Part shown: in pieces, positions 1-8,635 of the stretch
Numbering within the stretch: position 1 is the stretch's first letter
How the letters are laid out: every line of letters starts with the position of its first letter
Source of the DNA: Agaribacillus aureus
GTDB taxonomy: Bacteria > Bacteroidota > Bacteroidia > Cytophagales > Cyclobacteriaceae
Length of the DNA: 64,000 nt
Assembly: GCA_030442055.1 (NCBI GenBank)
Contig: JAUJEB010000005.1
Span: forward strand, 496,001-560,000
Reading direction: 5' to 3'
Translations under genes and position numbers: made by a program
The notes under the pieces: model-generated
The model's input: only the letters and a program-made list of their open reading frames with translations
Database searches by the model: none
Told to the model about the DNA's origin: nothing

Positions 1-13
1 ACATCATAAAGAT

Positions 14-3000
14 ATGAATAAATTATTACTACTGATTGCTATGAGTCTAAAGTTTTGTGTCTATGGCGCTTTCCTTCAGTGCCTTTTCATGAGCGTTTTG
101 CTCGCTCACGAGGGCATTGCTCAAAAAGCTAAGACGCTGGATGACATCGACGTAATGATCGGTTTTGAGGGAACTCATTTATTTGAGGTTTTTGCAAAAC
201 TGGAATCGAAAACCGAATTTAAATTTTCCTATTTCGATACAGACCTGCCCAATAAAGAAATAAATCTAAACTACGAATCCCGTAGTATGAGAGAAACGTT
301 ATTTGCCATTGCCAGGCAAGCGGGTATTAAATTTAAGCGCATCAATAATATCATCACTGTCGACAGTATACCATTGGAAACGAAGAGATTTGAGCGACGA
401 AAGCTGGTGGTGGAAGCGAGACCGGTTTCAGGGAAGGTTACTTCTAACGATGGAGAACCTTTGCCAGGAGTAAATGTGCTTGTTAAAGGAACGGTTACTG
501 GCACGATCACTGACCTCAACGGTGATTTTAATATTGATGTCCCTGATAACGCGACAACCCTGGTATTTTCTTATGTGGGCTATCTTACGGAAGAAGTAGC
601 TATCGACGAGCGTTCAGTAATCAATGTTACCTTAATGCCGGATATTGAGACGCTTTCGGAGATTGTCGTGGTAGGTTATGGTACCCAAAATGAGAAGAAG
701 GTGACCGGGTCGGTTTACAAAATTGATAGTAAACAATTTGAAAGCAGGCCACAAACGAATCTTCTACAATCTTTGCAAGGAGCTATCCCGGGTTTGGTAA
801 TTACCCGGTCTGGAGGCGGACGTGTCGGGAGGGAAGGTAATGAAGTGCTCATTAGAGGGGTTACTTCCAGATCGACGCCTGGTGTTCTGGTAGTGATAGA
901 CGGTATTGTTCAAGCCGAACAAAATGCCGACGCCCTTTACCAGATCAATCCTCAGGATGTGGAATCCATTACTGTGTTGAAGGACGCGCAGGCGGCCATT
1001 TATGGTGCCAGGGCAGCCGGAGGTGTAATAATTGTAACCACAAAGAGCGGGAAATCTCAAAAACCGATTTTCAAATATTCCGGAAACCTCTCGATCAACA
1101 GGTTATCCGACAGTCATCCGAGGTTTGCTAACCTGGAAGATTTCGCAAGATTTAATGATGCGGCTTTTGAAGCCGCCCAGTCCAGTTTTAGGCCGTATCA
1201 GTATTTGATACCACAGTTTGATGACGGTACAATCCGGATCAATGACAATCAAATCATTCAAGGTCCTTTTAGCGACGTGCCTTTCATTTCGACTAATTAT
1301 GTGGATTGGATTGATGAATTATATGGAGGTAGCAGATATATGCAGACACACAATTTTAGTGTTGCGGGGAATACGGAGAAATCAAATTACTTTATTTCGG
1401 CAGGTTTTATTGATCAACCGGGCTCTTTAAGAGATAAGTATGGTAAAAACAGTAACAAGCGATACTTTGCCAGGGCAAAATATGCCATGGACGTACGAGA
1501 TAATCTTACCTTGAGTACCAATATTTCAGTAGAACGCCAGGAGATCGATGAACCAACAGGTTATAGTTTTGGGCAACAATTAGCGAATGGTGTTTGGTCC
1601 AATCATTTACCATTGACCCCCGGAGGTAATCCCCTTAACTACGGAGGGTTCCAAAGCCCAATTGCCTTTACCAGGGACGGGGGTAATCTGACGGATATTA
1701 ATTACCGGCAAAACGTTCAATTTGGTGCCGAGTTCAGGCCAATCGAAGGGTTAAAATTTAATGGTGATTTTTCGATAAACGTAGATAATGGAACCAGGTT
1801 GGGGATGCAAAGAATTGTGCAGCAGTTTAATTTAGACGATACACCAGGTGTATTAAACCCTAATCGCTCCTCTGCCTTTAATAGCTATGACAGGGATATT
1901 CATAGGGTAGCCAATCTATATGGAAGTTATGATTATCTGCTCCGTCAGGATCATAATTTTTCTGTCACCATAGGCCTGGCCCACGAGGAGTATGACAGAG
2001 AGACAGGAGGTTCTACAAGTTTTGATTTGGTTTCTGAATTGCTGCCTGCGGTTGGCTTTGGGGATCCTGAAACGGTAACCGCCGGATACTTTGGCACCCA
2101 TTGGGCTATCAATTCCCTATTTGCAAGGGCATCATACAGTTTCAAGGAAAAATATATCGTGGAAGCTAATTATCGAAGAGATGCATCTTCCCGTTTCGCT
2201 GAAGATTTCAGGGTTGGCAATTTTGTGGGGGGATCTTTCGCCTGGAATATTTCAGATGAAGCCTTTATGGAGGGTTTATCCGGCATATTTGATAATCTGA
2301 AACTAAGGGTGTCAGTCGGTGAACTTGGAAACCAGGTGGCTATACCCGACGATGATCCACTAAGAAATTTTCGCTTTAAATCCTTCATCAATATCAATAA
2401 TGGATATCTTTTTGGCAACCCGGATGGCCCGGTCGTGGGCCAGCAGGCAACCTTTGAAAGTCGTGAATTAGCATCTCCGGAAAGACAATGGGAGACTACC
2501 CTGGTTAAAAATATTGGAATCAATTTCTCATTACTTGACTCAAGGTTGTCAGGATCATTTGATTACTTTAATAAAACGACCAGGGATGTGCTGCTAGGCC
2601 TGGATTTTCCTGATATTTTAGGAGCTACTCCCCCATTGACAAATGGTGGTGAGATAAAAACCAAAGGCTGGGAGGCCGCCCTTTCGTGGCAGGACGAAAT
2701 AGGAAGTAACTTTTCTTATTCCGTAAGCTTGGTGATGAGTGACGATGTGAATGAAGTAACGAGCCTTGAAGATGCGCGAACGGTAACTCAGGGCTTAAAT
2801 GATTTTAGAGAGGGATATAGCGCTAATTCCTGGTTTGGCCCCCAGTTTGACGGCTTTATAGATAACCAGCAGGAACTTGACCAATACACGCAACTACAGG
2901 GAATTCCCGGAAACCTGGCTTCTATTGGAATAGGCGCTGCGAAATTTAAGGACCTGGATGGCGATGGCATTTTTGAGCCTGGGGTACTTTACGAGCCTGG

Positions 3001-3523
3001 CAACCCCGAGTCAGGTGACATGGTTTTAATTGGTAATTCCAGACTTCGGCTTCCGTACTCAATAAATCTAACGGCAAAATGGAAAAATTTCGATATGGGG
3101 TTATTTCTCCAGGGTGTTGGAAAACTCAATTTGCCTAATCCGGTTCGCCCCCCAGGTTGGGCATGGTGGGAAAATCCATATCAGCATTTCATAGGACAAA
3201 CATGGACCCCGGATAATACGAATGCATTACATCCTTTGCATATTACAGACGGTGGTATATTCTTCCATAACTACCAGGCGTCAACGGCTCCATATTATTG
3301 GGTAAAAGCTACCTATCTGCGGGTCAAAAACTTCCAATTGGGTTATACAATACCAAAGGCAATTCTGGATAGGATCAATATCGGTAGTCTTAGGGTATAT
3401 TTTAGTGGTAATGACCTGTATGAGTTTACCGATATCAGGGGAGATTTTGACCCTGAGTCCTATGAACGTAATACTAACCCGATTTTCAGATCTTATTCAT
3501 TTGGTTTGGACCTAACCTTTTAA
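14..3523 (+). CDS. SusC-family TonB-dependent outer-membrane receptor with STN domain (PUL A)
   Basis: Imports oligosaccharides across the outer membrane with the SusD lipoprotein encoded 12 bases downstream. The 1169-residue product has a signal peptide (about residues 1-36), an STN/secretin-TonB short domain (about 50-110) and a carboxypeptidase-regulatory-like beta domain (about 138-215). A TonB plug follows (about 216-345, with IDG and a VLKDAQAAIYGARAAGGVI stretch), then a long beta-barrel ending in an aromatic residue (LDLTF). The STN domain marks receptors that also signal to a FecR anti-sigma factor, so a sigma/FecR pair is expected just upstream, outside this window. The ATG at 14 opens directly onto the signal peptide. 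Family assignment is firm; the ligand is unknown. Confidence 0.96.
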   Translation: MNKLLLLIAMSLKFCVYGAFLQCLFMSVLLAHEGIAQKAKTLDDIDVMIGFEGTHLFEVFAKLESKTEFKFSYFDTDLPNKEINLNYESRSMRETLFAIARQAGIKFKRINNIITVDSIPLETKRFERRKLVVEARPVSGKVTSNDGEPLPGVNVLVKGTVTGTITDLNGDFNIDVPDNATTLVFSYVGYLTEEVAIDERSVINVTLMPDIETLSEIVVVGYGTQNEKKVTGSVYKIDSKQFESRPQTNLLQSLQGAIPGLVITRSGGGRVGREGNEVLIRGVTSRSTPGVLVVIDGIVQAEQNADALYQINPQDVESITVLKDAQAAIYGARAAGGVIIVTTKSGKSQKPIFKYSGNLSINRLSDSHPRFANLEDFARFNDAAFEAAQSSFRPYQYLIPQFDDGTIRINDNQIIQGPFSDVPFISTNYVDWIDELYGGSRYMQTHNFSVAGNTEKSNYFISAGFIDQPGSLRDKYGKNSNKRYFARAKYAMDVRDNLTLSTNISVERQEIDEPTGYSFGQQLANGVWSNHLPLTPGGNPLNYGGFQSPIAFTRDGGNLTDINYRQNVQFGAEFRPIEGLKFNGDFSINVDNGTRLGMQRIVQQFNLDDTPGVLNPNRSSAFNSYDRDIHRVANLYGSYDYLLRQDHNFSVTIGLAHEEYDRETGGSTSFDLVSELLPAVGFGDPETVTAGYFGTHWAINSLFARASYSFKEKYIVEANYRRDASSRFAEDFRVGNFVGGSFAWNISDEAFMEGLSGIFDNLKLRVSVGELGNQVAIPDDDPLRNFRFKSFININNGYLFGNPDGPVVGQQATFESRELASPERQWETTLVKNIGINFSLLDSRLSGSFDYFNKTTRDVLLGLDFPDILGATPPLTNGGEIKTKGWEAALSWQDEIGSNFSYSVSLVMSDDVNEVTSLEDARTVTQGLNDFREGYSANSWFGPQFDGFIDNQQELDQYTQLQGIPGNLASIGIGAAKFKDLDGDGIFEPGVLYEPGNPESGDMVLIGNSRLRLPYSINLTAKWKNFDMGLFLQGVGKLNLPNPVRPPGWAWWENPYQHFIGQTWTPDNTNALHPLHITDGGIFFHNYQASTAPYYWVKATYLRVKNFQLGYTIPKAILDRINIGSLRVYFSGNDLYEFTDIRGDFDPESYERNTNPIFRSYSFGLDLTF

Positions 3524-3535
3524 AACTGATTTATT

Positions 3536-5266
3536 ATGAAGAAAATGATAGATAACTGCAAACTTCCGGTTCTTATTGCTTTGTTATGCATGTTGAATTT
3601 CTCATGCGAAAAAGATCTGGACCTGGAACCTAAGAGTAGTATCAGTAGCGATGTCTTTTTTGCTTCGCAAGAAGATTTCAAGCTTTGGGCAAACCAGTTT
3701 TATTTTGACCTGCCTTCCTTTACTTTCCGCCGGGATGACTGGAGCGATATTACCTACCAACCCGGGGGCAATACAATCAGTCGAGGGCAACATCAGGTAG
3801 TTCCTACGGATAACTTTTGGGGAGATACCTACTGGGACATTAGAAAATACAATACCTTACTGGAAGAAGCGGCTGATGCGCCTGAAGATCTTAAAAGTGG
3901 TATCGCGGTTTACGAGGCAGAGGCTAAATTTTTTAGGGCTTTTGCTTATTTCAATCTTTTGCGACGGTATGGAGGAGTTCCTATTATAGACAAGGTGTTG
4001 GATTTAAATAGTGAGGAACTATTTGGCACCAGGAATACAAGAGAGGAAGTGGTTGACTTCATTCTCAGGGACCTCGATGAAGCAGCGGCGGTTTTACCCT
4101 TGCAGTCCGACCTTTCCGGTCAGGATTTGGGTAGAGTTACCAGTGGTACTGCCTATGCATTCAAATCACGGGTTGCCTTATTTGAAGGCACGTGGGCAAA
4201 ATATCATGGTTCCGCGGGGAACGTAAATGATCTGCTAACACAGGCCGTCGATGCTGCCAACCAGGTGATTACCATGGAAGGAAGCGAGTATGAACTATTC
4301 GACAAATCTGATCTGGCAGAAGAAAGTTACTTTTGGATGTTTACATTAGATAACACGCAACAAAACCCGGGCAATTATACAAAAGCTGACAATCGTGAAG
4401 TAATCCTGGAAAGCAGGTTTGATATGGAATTGAGATCACATAGAGCTTTTCCGAACCCAATTGTAAGTAATAATCCCACTAAAGCGTATGTTGATTTGGT
4501 TTTGTGTACCGATGGGCTTCCTATCGAAAAATCGCCGCTATTTATGGGTTATGATATGGTTGGAGATGAATATTTAAACAGAGATCCCAGGATGACTACC
4601 TCACTGATGATTCCGTTTCAAAGATATCATGCGGCTAATCAGGATCTTTGGCAGATTGATTGGTCAGATCCTGATCGAGAAGACCGGGGTTTCCTGTATG
4701 AGATAGAAATTGGTCTGAGGACCCAGACAGGATATAATATACAAAAACTGGTACCCACAGGAAGGTTTCCTGCCGGTCATAATTGGGCAGTTATCAGATA
4801 TGCTGAGGTATTGCTAAATTTTGCGGAGGCCACCTATGAGCTCAATGGTTCAATATCCGATGAGGATTTAAATAAATCTATCAACAAGCTCAGGCAACGG
4901 GTACGCATGCCGGCGATCACGGGGGCCTTTGCCAGCACTAACGGTTTGGACCTGTTACAGGAAATTAGAAGAGAAAGAACCGTGGAACTTTTTGCAGAAG
5001 GGTTTAGATATGATGACCTAAGGAGGTGGAAAACAGCGGAGGTCGAGCTTCCTAAAGCAATTAAGGGAATCAAATACACCGGCACTCAATACGAGACAGA
5101 TCCAAGGTGGTCTGGCTTGACTCCTGAGGTGGATACCGATGGTTTCTTTATTGTCGAATCGCCAAACGTACGTCAATTTGATCCCAGTAAGCACTATTTG
5201 TTTCCTATTCCCAGAAATGAGATTGCGCAAAATGAAGCTTTGGCTCAAAACCCGGGATGGCAGTAA
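3536..5266 (+). CDS. SusD/RagB-family surface glycan-binding lipoprotein (PUL A)
   Basis: Lid and glycan-binding partner of the SusC upstream. The 576-residue protein has a lipobox ending at a cysteine in LNFSC about 24 residues in, an acidic stretch after it, and the SusD C-terminal signature in which a Leu-Phe-Pro-Ile-Pro-Arg motif precedes a terminal NPGWQ. The ELFAEGFRYDDLRRWK segment near residue 485 is the typical RagB/SusD helix. Its gene is 12 bases after susC and is followed by a perfect hairpin (5293-5320) before the enzyme genes, so the pair can be expressed above the enzymes. Substrate not predictable. Confidence 0.95.
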   Translation: MKKMIDNCKLPVLIALLCMLNFSCEKDLDLEPKSSISSDVFFASQEDFKLWANQFYFDLPSFTFRRDDWSDITYQPGGNTISRGQHQVVPTDNFWGDTYWDIRKYNTLLEEAADAPEDLKSGIAVYEAEAKFFRAFAYFNLLRRYGGVPIIDKVLDLNSEELFGTRNTREEVVDFILRDLDEAAAVLPLQSDLSGQDLGRVTSGTAYAFKSRVALFEGTWAKYHGSAGNVNDLLTQAVDAANQVITMEGSEYELFDKSDLAEESYFWMFTLDNTQQNPGNYTKADNREVILESRFDMELRSHRAFPNPIVSNNPTKAYVDLVLCTDGLPIEKSPLFMGYDMVGDEYLNRDPRMTTSLMIPFQRYHAANQDLWQIDWSDPDREDRGFLYEIEIGLRTQTGYNIQKLVPTGRFPAGHNWAVIRYAEVLLNFAEATYELNGSISDEDLNKSINKLRQRVRMPAITGAFASTNGLDLLQEIRRERTVELFAEGFRYDDLRRWKTAEVELPKAIKGIKYTGTQYETDPRWSGLTPEVDTDGFFIVESPNVRQFDPSKHYLFPIPRNEIAQNEALAQNPGWQ

Positions 5267-5292
5267 TAAACAATTACCATTATAAATAACCT

Positions 5293-5320
5293 CAAAGAGT
5301 GACTTTATAGTCACTCTTTG
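5293..5320 (+). terminator. Hairpin between susD and the GH116 genes (terminator/attenuator)
   Basis: A perfect 12-bp stem, CAAAGAGTGACT with its reverse complement, encloses a TTAT loop and is followed by a T-rich TTTAATAT stretch. It lies 27 bases after the susD stop and 26 bases before the first enzyme gene. It could end susCD transcripts fully or partly, or serve as a 3' stabilising hairpin; sequence alone cannot separate these. Confidence 0.75.
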
Positions 5321-5346
5321 TTTAATATCAATATTATTAAAAACCG

Positions 5347-8040
5347 ATGAGAAATAAGTTAATCTGCTTTCTGCCATTGTTTCAAATACGGATAGCTGGA
5401 GTTTTAAATAGATTTTTTGCTTTGCTTTTTTTTATTCCACCCTGTTTATCCTTAGCCCAATCAGATCCCACTATGGTCCGACAGGAGCCGCCTGAGGTAT
5501 ATACCGAATCTCAGATGCAATACGTGGGCATGCCCATTGGTGGTATAACTGCCGGCCAGGTTTACCTGGGGGGAGACGGCCAGCTTTGGTATTGGGATAT
5601 TTTTAACCTCCAACGAATTGAACCGGGTGGACCAGGCGACAAATTTTACCTCAATCCCATGGTACAGGACAAAAGCTTTGAGCAGGGCTTTGCTGTCAGA
5701 ATCAAAAAACTGATCCCTACGACCATCACTCCAAGCGTAAAACCGCTTCGTAAAGGAGGATTTCGCAATATTACCTTTCGTGGAGAATATCCAATAGGAA
5801 AAGTAACTTACCATGACCCTGCGTTTCCCGTTTCAGTTGAACTCAACGCCTATACCCCGTTTGTACCGACAGATCACGAGTCCTCTGACTTTCCGGCGGT
5901 GGTCATGGAGTATACACTTACCAATGACGCGGTCATACCCGTTTCGGTTGAGTTATTAGGTTGGCTACAAAACATGGCCAATTTTCAAACCGCGGCCAGC
6001 GCGAAGGGAACTCACAAAAATTCAATTATAAGATCGGAAAATACTTTACAGCTGAAGCTATCATCGGATGTTGAAGCGGCCAGCCAGGACCTACCTGATT
6101 ATGGCAATATGTCTTTGACCTTGCTCCAGGGAGGTGAAGCCTGGGCCACACCGATGGCTCCTAAAGACATAGTGTATAACCTTCCTGAAGTTGGACCATT
6201 AAAAGATACATTGGCAACAGCGGGCCTGGGGAATGTACTGACCGGAGCCATTGGCAAAGAAATTATTTTGAATCCCGGGGAAAAAAGGACGATGACGTTT
6301 ATTATTTCTTGGTACTTCCCAAATGTGCATAGAAAAGAAAGTGGCTTTCATCATTTGAAGAACAGGGAGAAGCTGAGACATTATTATAGCAAAAAGTTCA
6401 CGTCATCGTCCGATGTAACCCGTAAAATTATTGCAAATCAGAAAAAGTACCTGACCGCTACAAAACTTTGGAATAAGACGTGGTACGACTCCTCTCTCCC
6501 GGCCTGGTTTCTCGACAGAACCTTCATCAATACCAGTACCCTGGCGACGACCTCCTGCTATCGCCTTGACGATCTCACCGATGACCCCGATAATGAAGGG
6601 CGGTTTTATGCCATGGAAGGCGTTTACCTGGGGCATGGTACCTGTACGCATGTTTTTCACTATGAACAGGCCCTGGGAAGGGTTTTCCCCGGTCTGGCTC
6701 GTCAATTGAGAACCCAAGTTGACTATGGCCTTTCTTATAAAAAAGAGGGCATTATTGCTTACCGAGGTGAACTCAGCGCTATGGGCCGTCATGATGGCAG
6801 AGGTTATGCGGTAGACGGGCATGCGGGAACCATTCTTCGGGCATACCGCGAATACACCACGGCTTTGGATAACCGTTACCTCGAGGCTTATTGGCCCAAA
6901 ATTAAAAAGAGTATCGAGTACATGATTACCCATGACCAGGAAAAATCCGGGAAACCCGACGGTATACTGGAGGGGGCTCAATACAATACGCTGGACCGGA
7001 TGTGGTATGGAAAAATATCCTGGATCAGCAGCATGTATAATGCCGCTCTGCGCGCCGGGGCAGTCATGGCCAAAGAGCTTGGAGATAAAGCATTTGCCAG
7101 GAAGTGTAGTGAAATAGCAGATATTGGCAAAAAGAAGATAGTCGATGAGCTTTTTAATGGTGAATACTTTATTAATATTCTTGACCCCGGCCATCCGGTC
7201 CCCCCCAATTCCAATATTGGTTGCCACATTGATCAGGTGCTGGGGCAATCCTGGGCGCTTCAGGCAGGATTGCCAAGAGTATTACCCAAAAAAGAAACTG
7301 TAAGTGCACTTAAATCTATTTTTAGATACAATTTTCATAAGGACGTCGGCAAATATTTAGATACGGCAACGATTAAAAATGTCCGTTTTTACGCGCTTCC
7401 CAGGGAGGCTGGTACGGTTATGTGCTCCTTTCCGAAAGGGGGTGCCGACAAGGCGCCGGGACAAATTCAAAATGAGTGGGAAAAGCTGGTGGTAGGTTAT
7501 TTCAGTGAGAGTATGACCGGCTTTACCTACCAGGCGGCTGCCCATATGATTGCAGAAGGTTTGGTAGAAGAAGGCCTCACCATGATCAGGGCCATACACG
7601 ACCGTTATGCCTCTGAAAAGCGAAATCCTTACAATGAGATCGAATATGGTAATCATTATACCAGGGCCATGTCGAGCTACGGTGCTTTTGTGGCAGCCTC
7701 CGGATTTACTTTAAATGAACCTGATGGCGCCATTGGTTTTGATCCTAAGATCACACCTCATGATTTCAGATCTGCCTTTATTACGGGGGGAAGTTGGGGA
7801 ACGTTTTCTCAGAAAAGGGAAGCAGGGAGGCAAACCAATACTATTGCGATTAAATACGGATCCGTAAATCTTTCCAAAATTACCTTGTATGCCGAGAGTG
7901 CACAAAAACGATCCGTGAGTTTAAGTATTAATGGCAAAAAGATCCCGGTAAGGTTGAAACGAAATGAAAGCAGATATGATATTAGTTGGAAGGGCACAGA
8001 CCTGAAGGCAGGTGATGAAATTGAACTAATAATAGATTAA
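5347..8040 (+). CDS. Secreted GH116/GBA2-type glycoside hydrolase (paralogue 1 of 3)
   Basis: Predicted exo-acting beta-glycosidase of the GBA2/DUF608 clan; GH116 members are beta-glucosidases, beta-xylosidases or glucosylceramidases. The 897-residue protein has a signal peptide ending near LSLAQ (about residue 38) and an N-terminal beta-sandwich opening with [20 protein letters not shown]. The (alpha/alpha)6 catalytic domain carries the MEG motif with Glu424, the predicted nucleophile by alignment to the LEG motif of human GBA2, and NTLD with Asp550, the predicted acid/base. The GTCTHVFHY stretch right after the nucleophile recurs in the two neighbours. About 40% of motif blocks are shared with the product at 8636. 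Substrate specificity is not readable. Confidence 0.85.
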   Translation: MRNKLICFLPLFQIRIAGVLNRFFALLFFIPPCLSLAQSDPTMVRQEPPEVYTESQMQYVGMPIGGITAGQVYLGGDGQLWYWDIFNLQRIEPGGPGDKFYLNPMVQDKSFEQGFAVRIKKLIPTTITPSVKPLRKGGFRNITFRGEYPIGKVTYHDPAFPVSVELNAYTPFVPTDHESSDFPAVVMEYTLTNDAVIPVSVELLGWLQNMANFQTAASAKGTHKNSIIRSENTLQLKLSSDVEAASQDLPDYGNMSLTLLQGGEAWATPMAPKDIVYNLPEVGPLKDTLATAGLGNVLTGAIGKEIILNPGEKRTMTFIISWYFPNVHRKESGFHHLKNREKLRHYYSKKFTSSSDVTRKIIANQKKYLTATKLWNKTWYDSSLPAWFLDRTFINTSTLATTSCYRLDDLTDDPDNEGRFYAMEGVYLGHGTCTHVFHYEQALGRVFPGLARQLRTQVDYGLSYKKEGIIAYRGELSAMGRHDGRGYAVDGHAGTILRAYREYTTALDNRYLEAYWPKIKKSIEYMITHDQEKSGKPDGILEGAQYNTLDRMWYGKISWISSMYNAALRAGAVMAKELGDKAFARKCSEIADIGKKKIVDELFNGEYFINILDPGHPVPPNSNIGCHIDQVLGQSWALQAGLPRVLPKKETVSALKSIFRYNFHKDVGKYLDTATIKNVRFYALPREAGTVMCSFPKGGADKAPGQIQNEWEKLVVGYFSESMTGFTYQAAAHMIAEGLVEEGLTMIRAIHDRYASEKRNPYNEIEYGNHYTRAMSSYGAFVAASGFTLNEPDGAIGFDPKITPHDFRSAFITGGSWGTFSQKREAGRQTNTIAIKYGSVNLSKITLYAESAQKRSVSLSINGKKIPVRLKRNESRYDISWKGTDLKAGDEIELIID

Positions 8041-8050
8041 AGCATTAAAC

Positions 8051-8629
8051 ATGTATTTCAGGAACATTATAATATTAGTTACGATAGGCATCTTTGGCTG
8101 TAGCCAACAGAAGTTGAATAGCCATGAAGTGGAAGCCAGGCAGCTTCAAAAAAACGACTGGAAATCCCAGGTCAGGGAAAAACTGATGAGCTACGGCCAT
8201 CGCAACTGGATCGTAGTGGCAGATGCGGCCTATCCCATGCAAAGTAATCCTGCCATCCAGACAATGGTTGTTGATGCGGGACAATTGGAAGCCGTGGAAT
8301 TCATCAACAATTCGATAAGCAATTTGGATCATGTGGATGCCAACATCTTTGTGGACAAGGAAATAGCCTATGTTAAAGAAAAAAATGCCAAAGGAATAGA
8401 AAATTATAAAGAGAAACTCGATCGTATGTTACGGGGAAAGCCCGTTGAGTCCCGGCTGCACGAAGATATTATAAAGGAACTGGACAAAGCTGCAGAACTG
8501 TTTAATATCCTTATTCTCAAAACTGATCAGACCATTCCCTATACTTCGGTTTTTTTTCAATTGGAGTGTGGCTATTGGGATGCGGCGTCAGAGAAAGCTT
8601 TAAGAAACATAATGGAAAACACTCCTTAA
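8051..8629 (+). CDS. Lipoprotein resembling RbsD/FucU sugar mutarotase
   Basis: The 192-residue product has a lipoprotein signal with lipobox cysteine at residue 17 (GIFGC), so it should act in the periplasm or at a membrane. Residues about 48-62 read SYGHRNWIVVADAAYP, close to the GH-x-x-I-x-x-AD-x-x-P signature of RbsD/FucU mutarotases, with His50 at the catalytic-His position and Asp58. The C-terminal TIPYTSVFF matches the family's TIPYANV element. Cytoplasmic RbsD/FucU interconvert pyranose anomers or ring forms, so an exported version could speed anomerisation of monosaccharides released by the flanking GH116 enzymes (inference). It sits 10 bases after one GH116 gene and 6 bases before the next, a clear operon. 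The middle (about 100-140) is charged and helical, longer than usual for RbsD. Confidence 0.65.
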   Translation: MYFRNIIILVTIGIFGCSQQKLNSHEVEARQLQKNDWKSQVREKLMSYGHRNWIVVADAAYPMQSNPAIQTMVVDAGQLEAVEFINNSISNLDHVDANIFVDKEIAYVKEKNAKGIENYKEKLDRMLRGKPVESRLHEDIIKELDKAAELFNILILKTDQTIPYTSVFFQLECGYWDAASEKALRNIMENTP

Positions 8630-8635
8630 AACAAA

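Noticed and set aside
6403..7248. Long minus-strand open frame opposite the first GH116 gene (281 codons)
   Set aside because: It is a shadow of the GH116 coding frame; its translation has no domain motif and the plus-strand gene is well supported.
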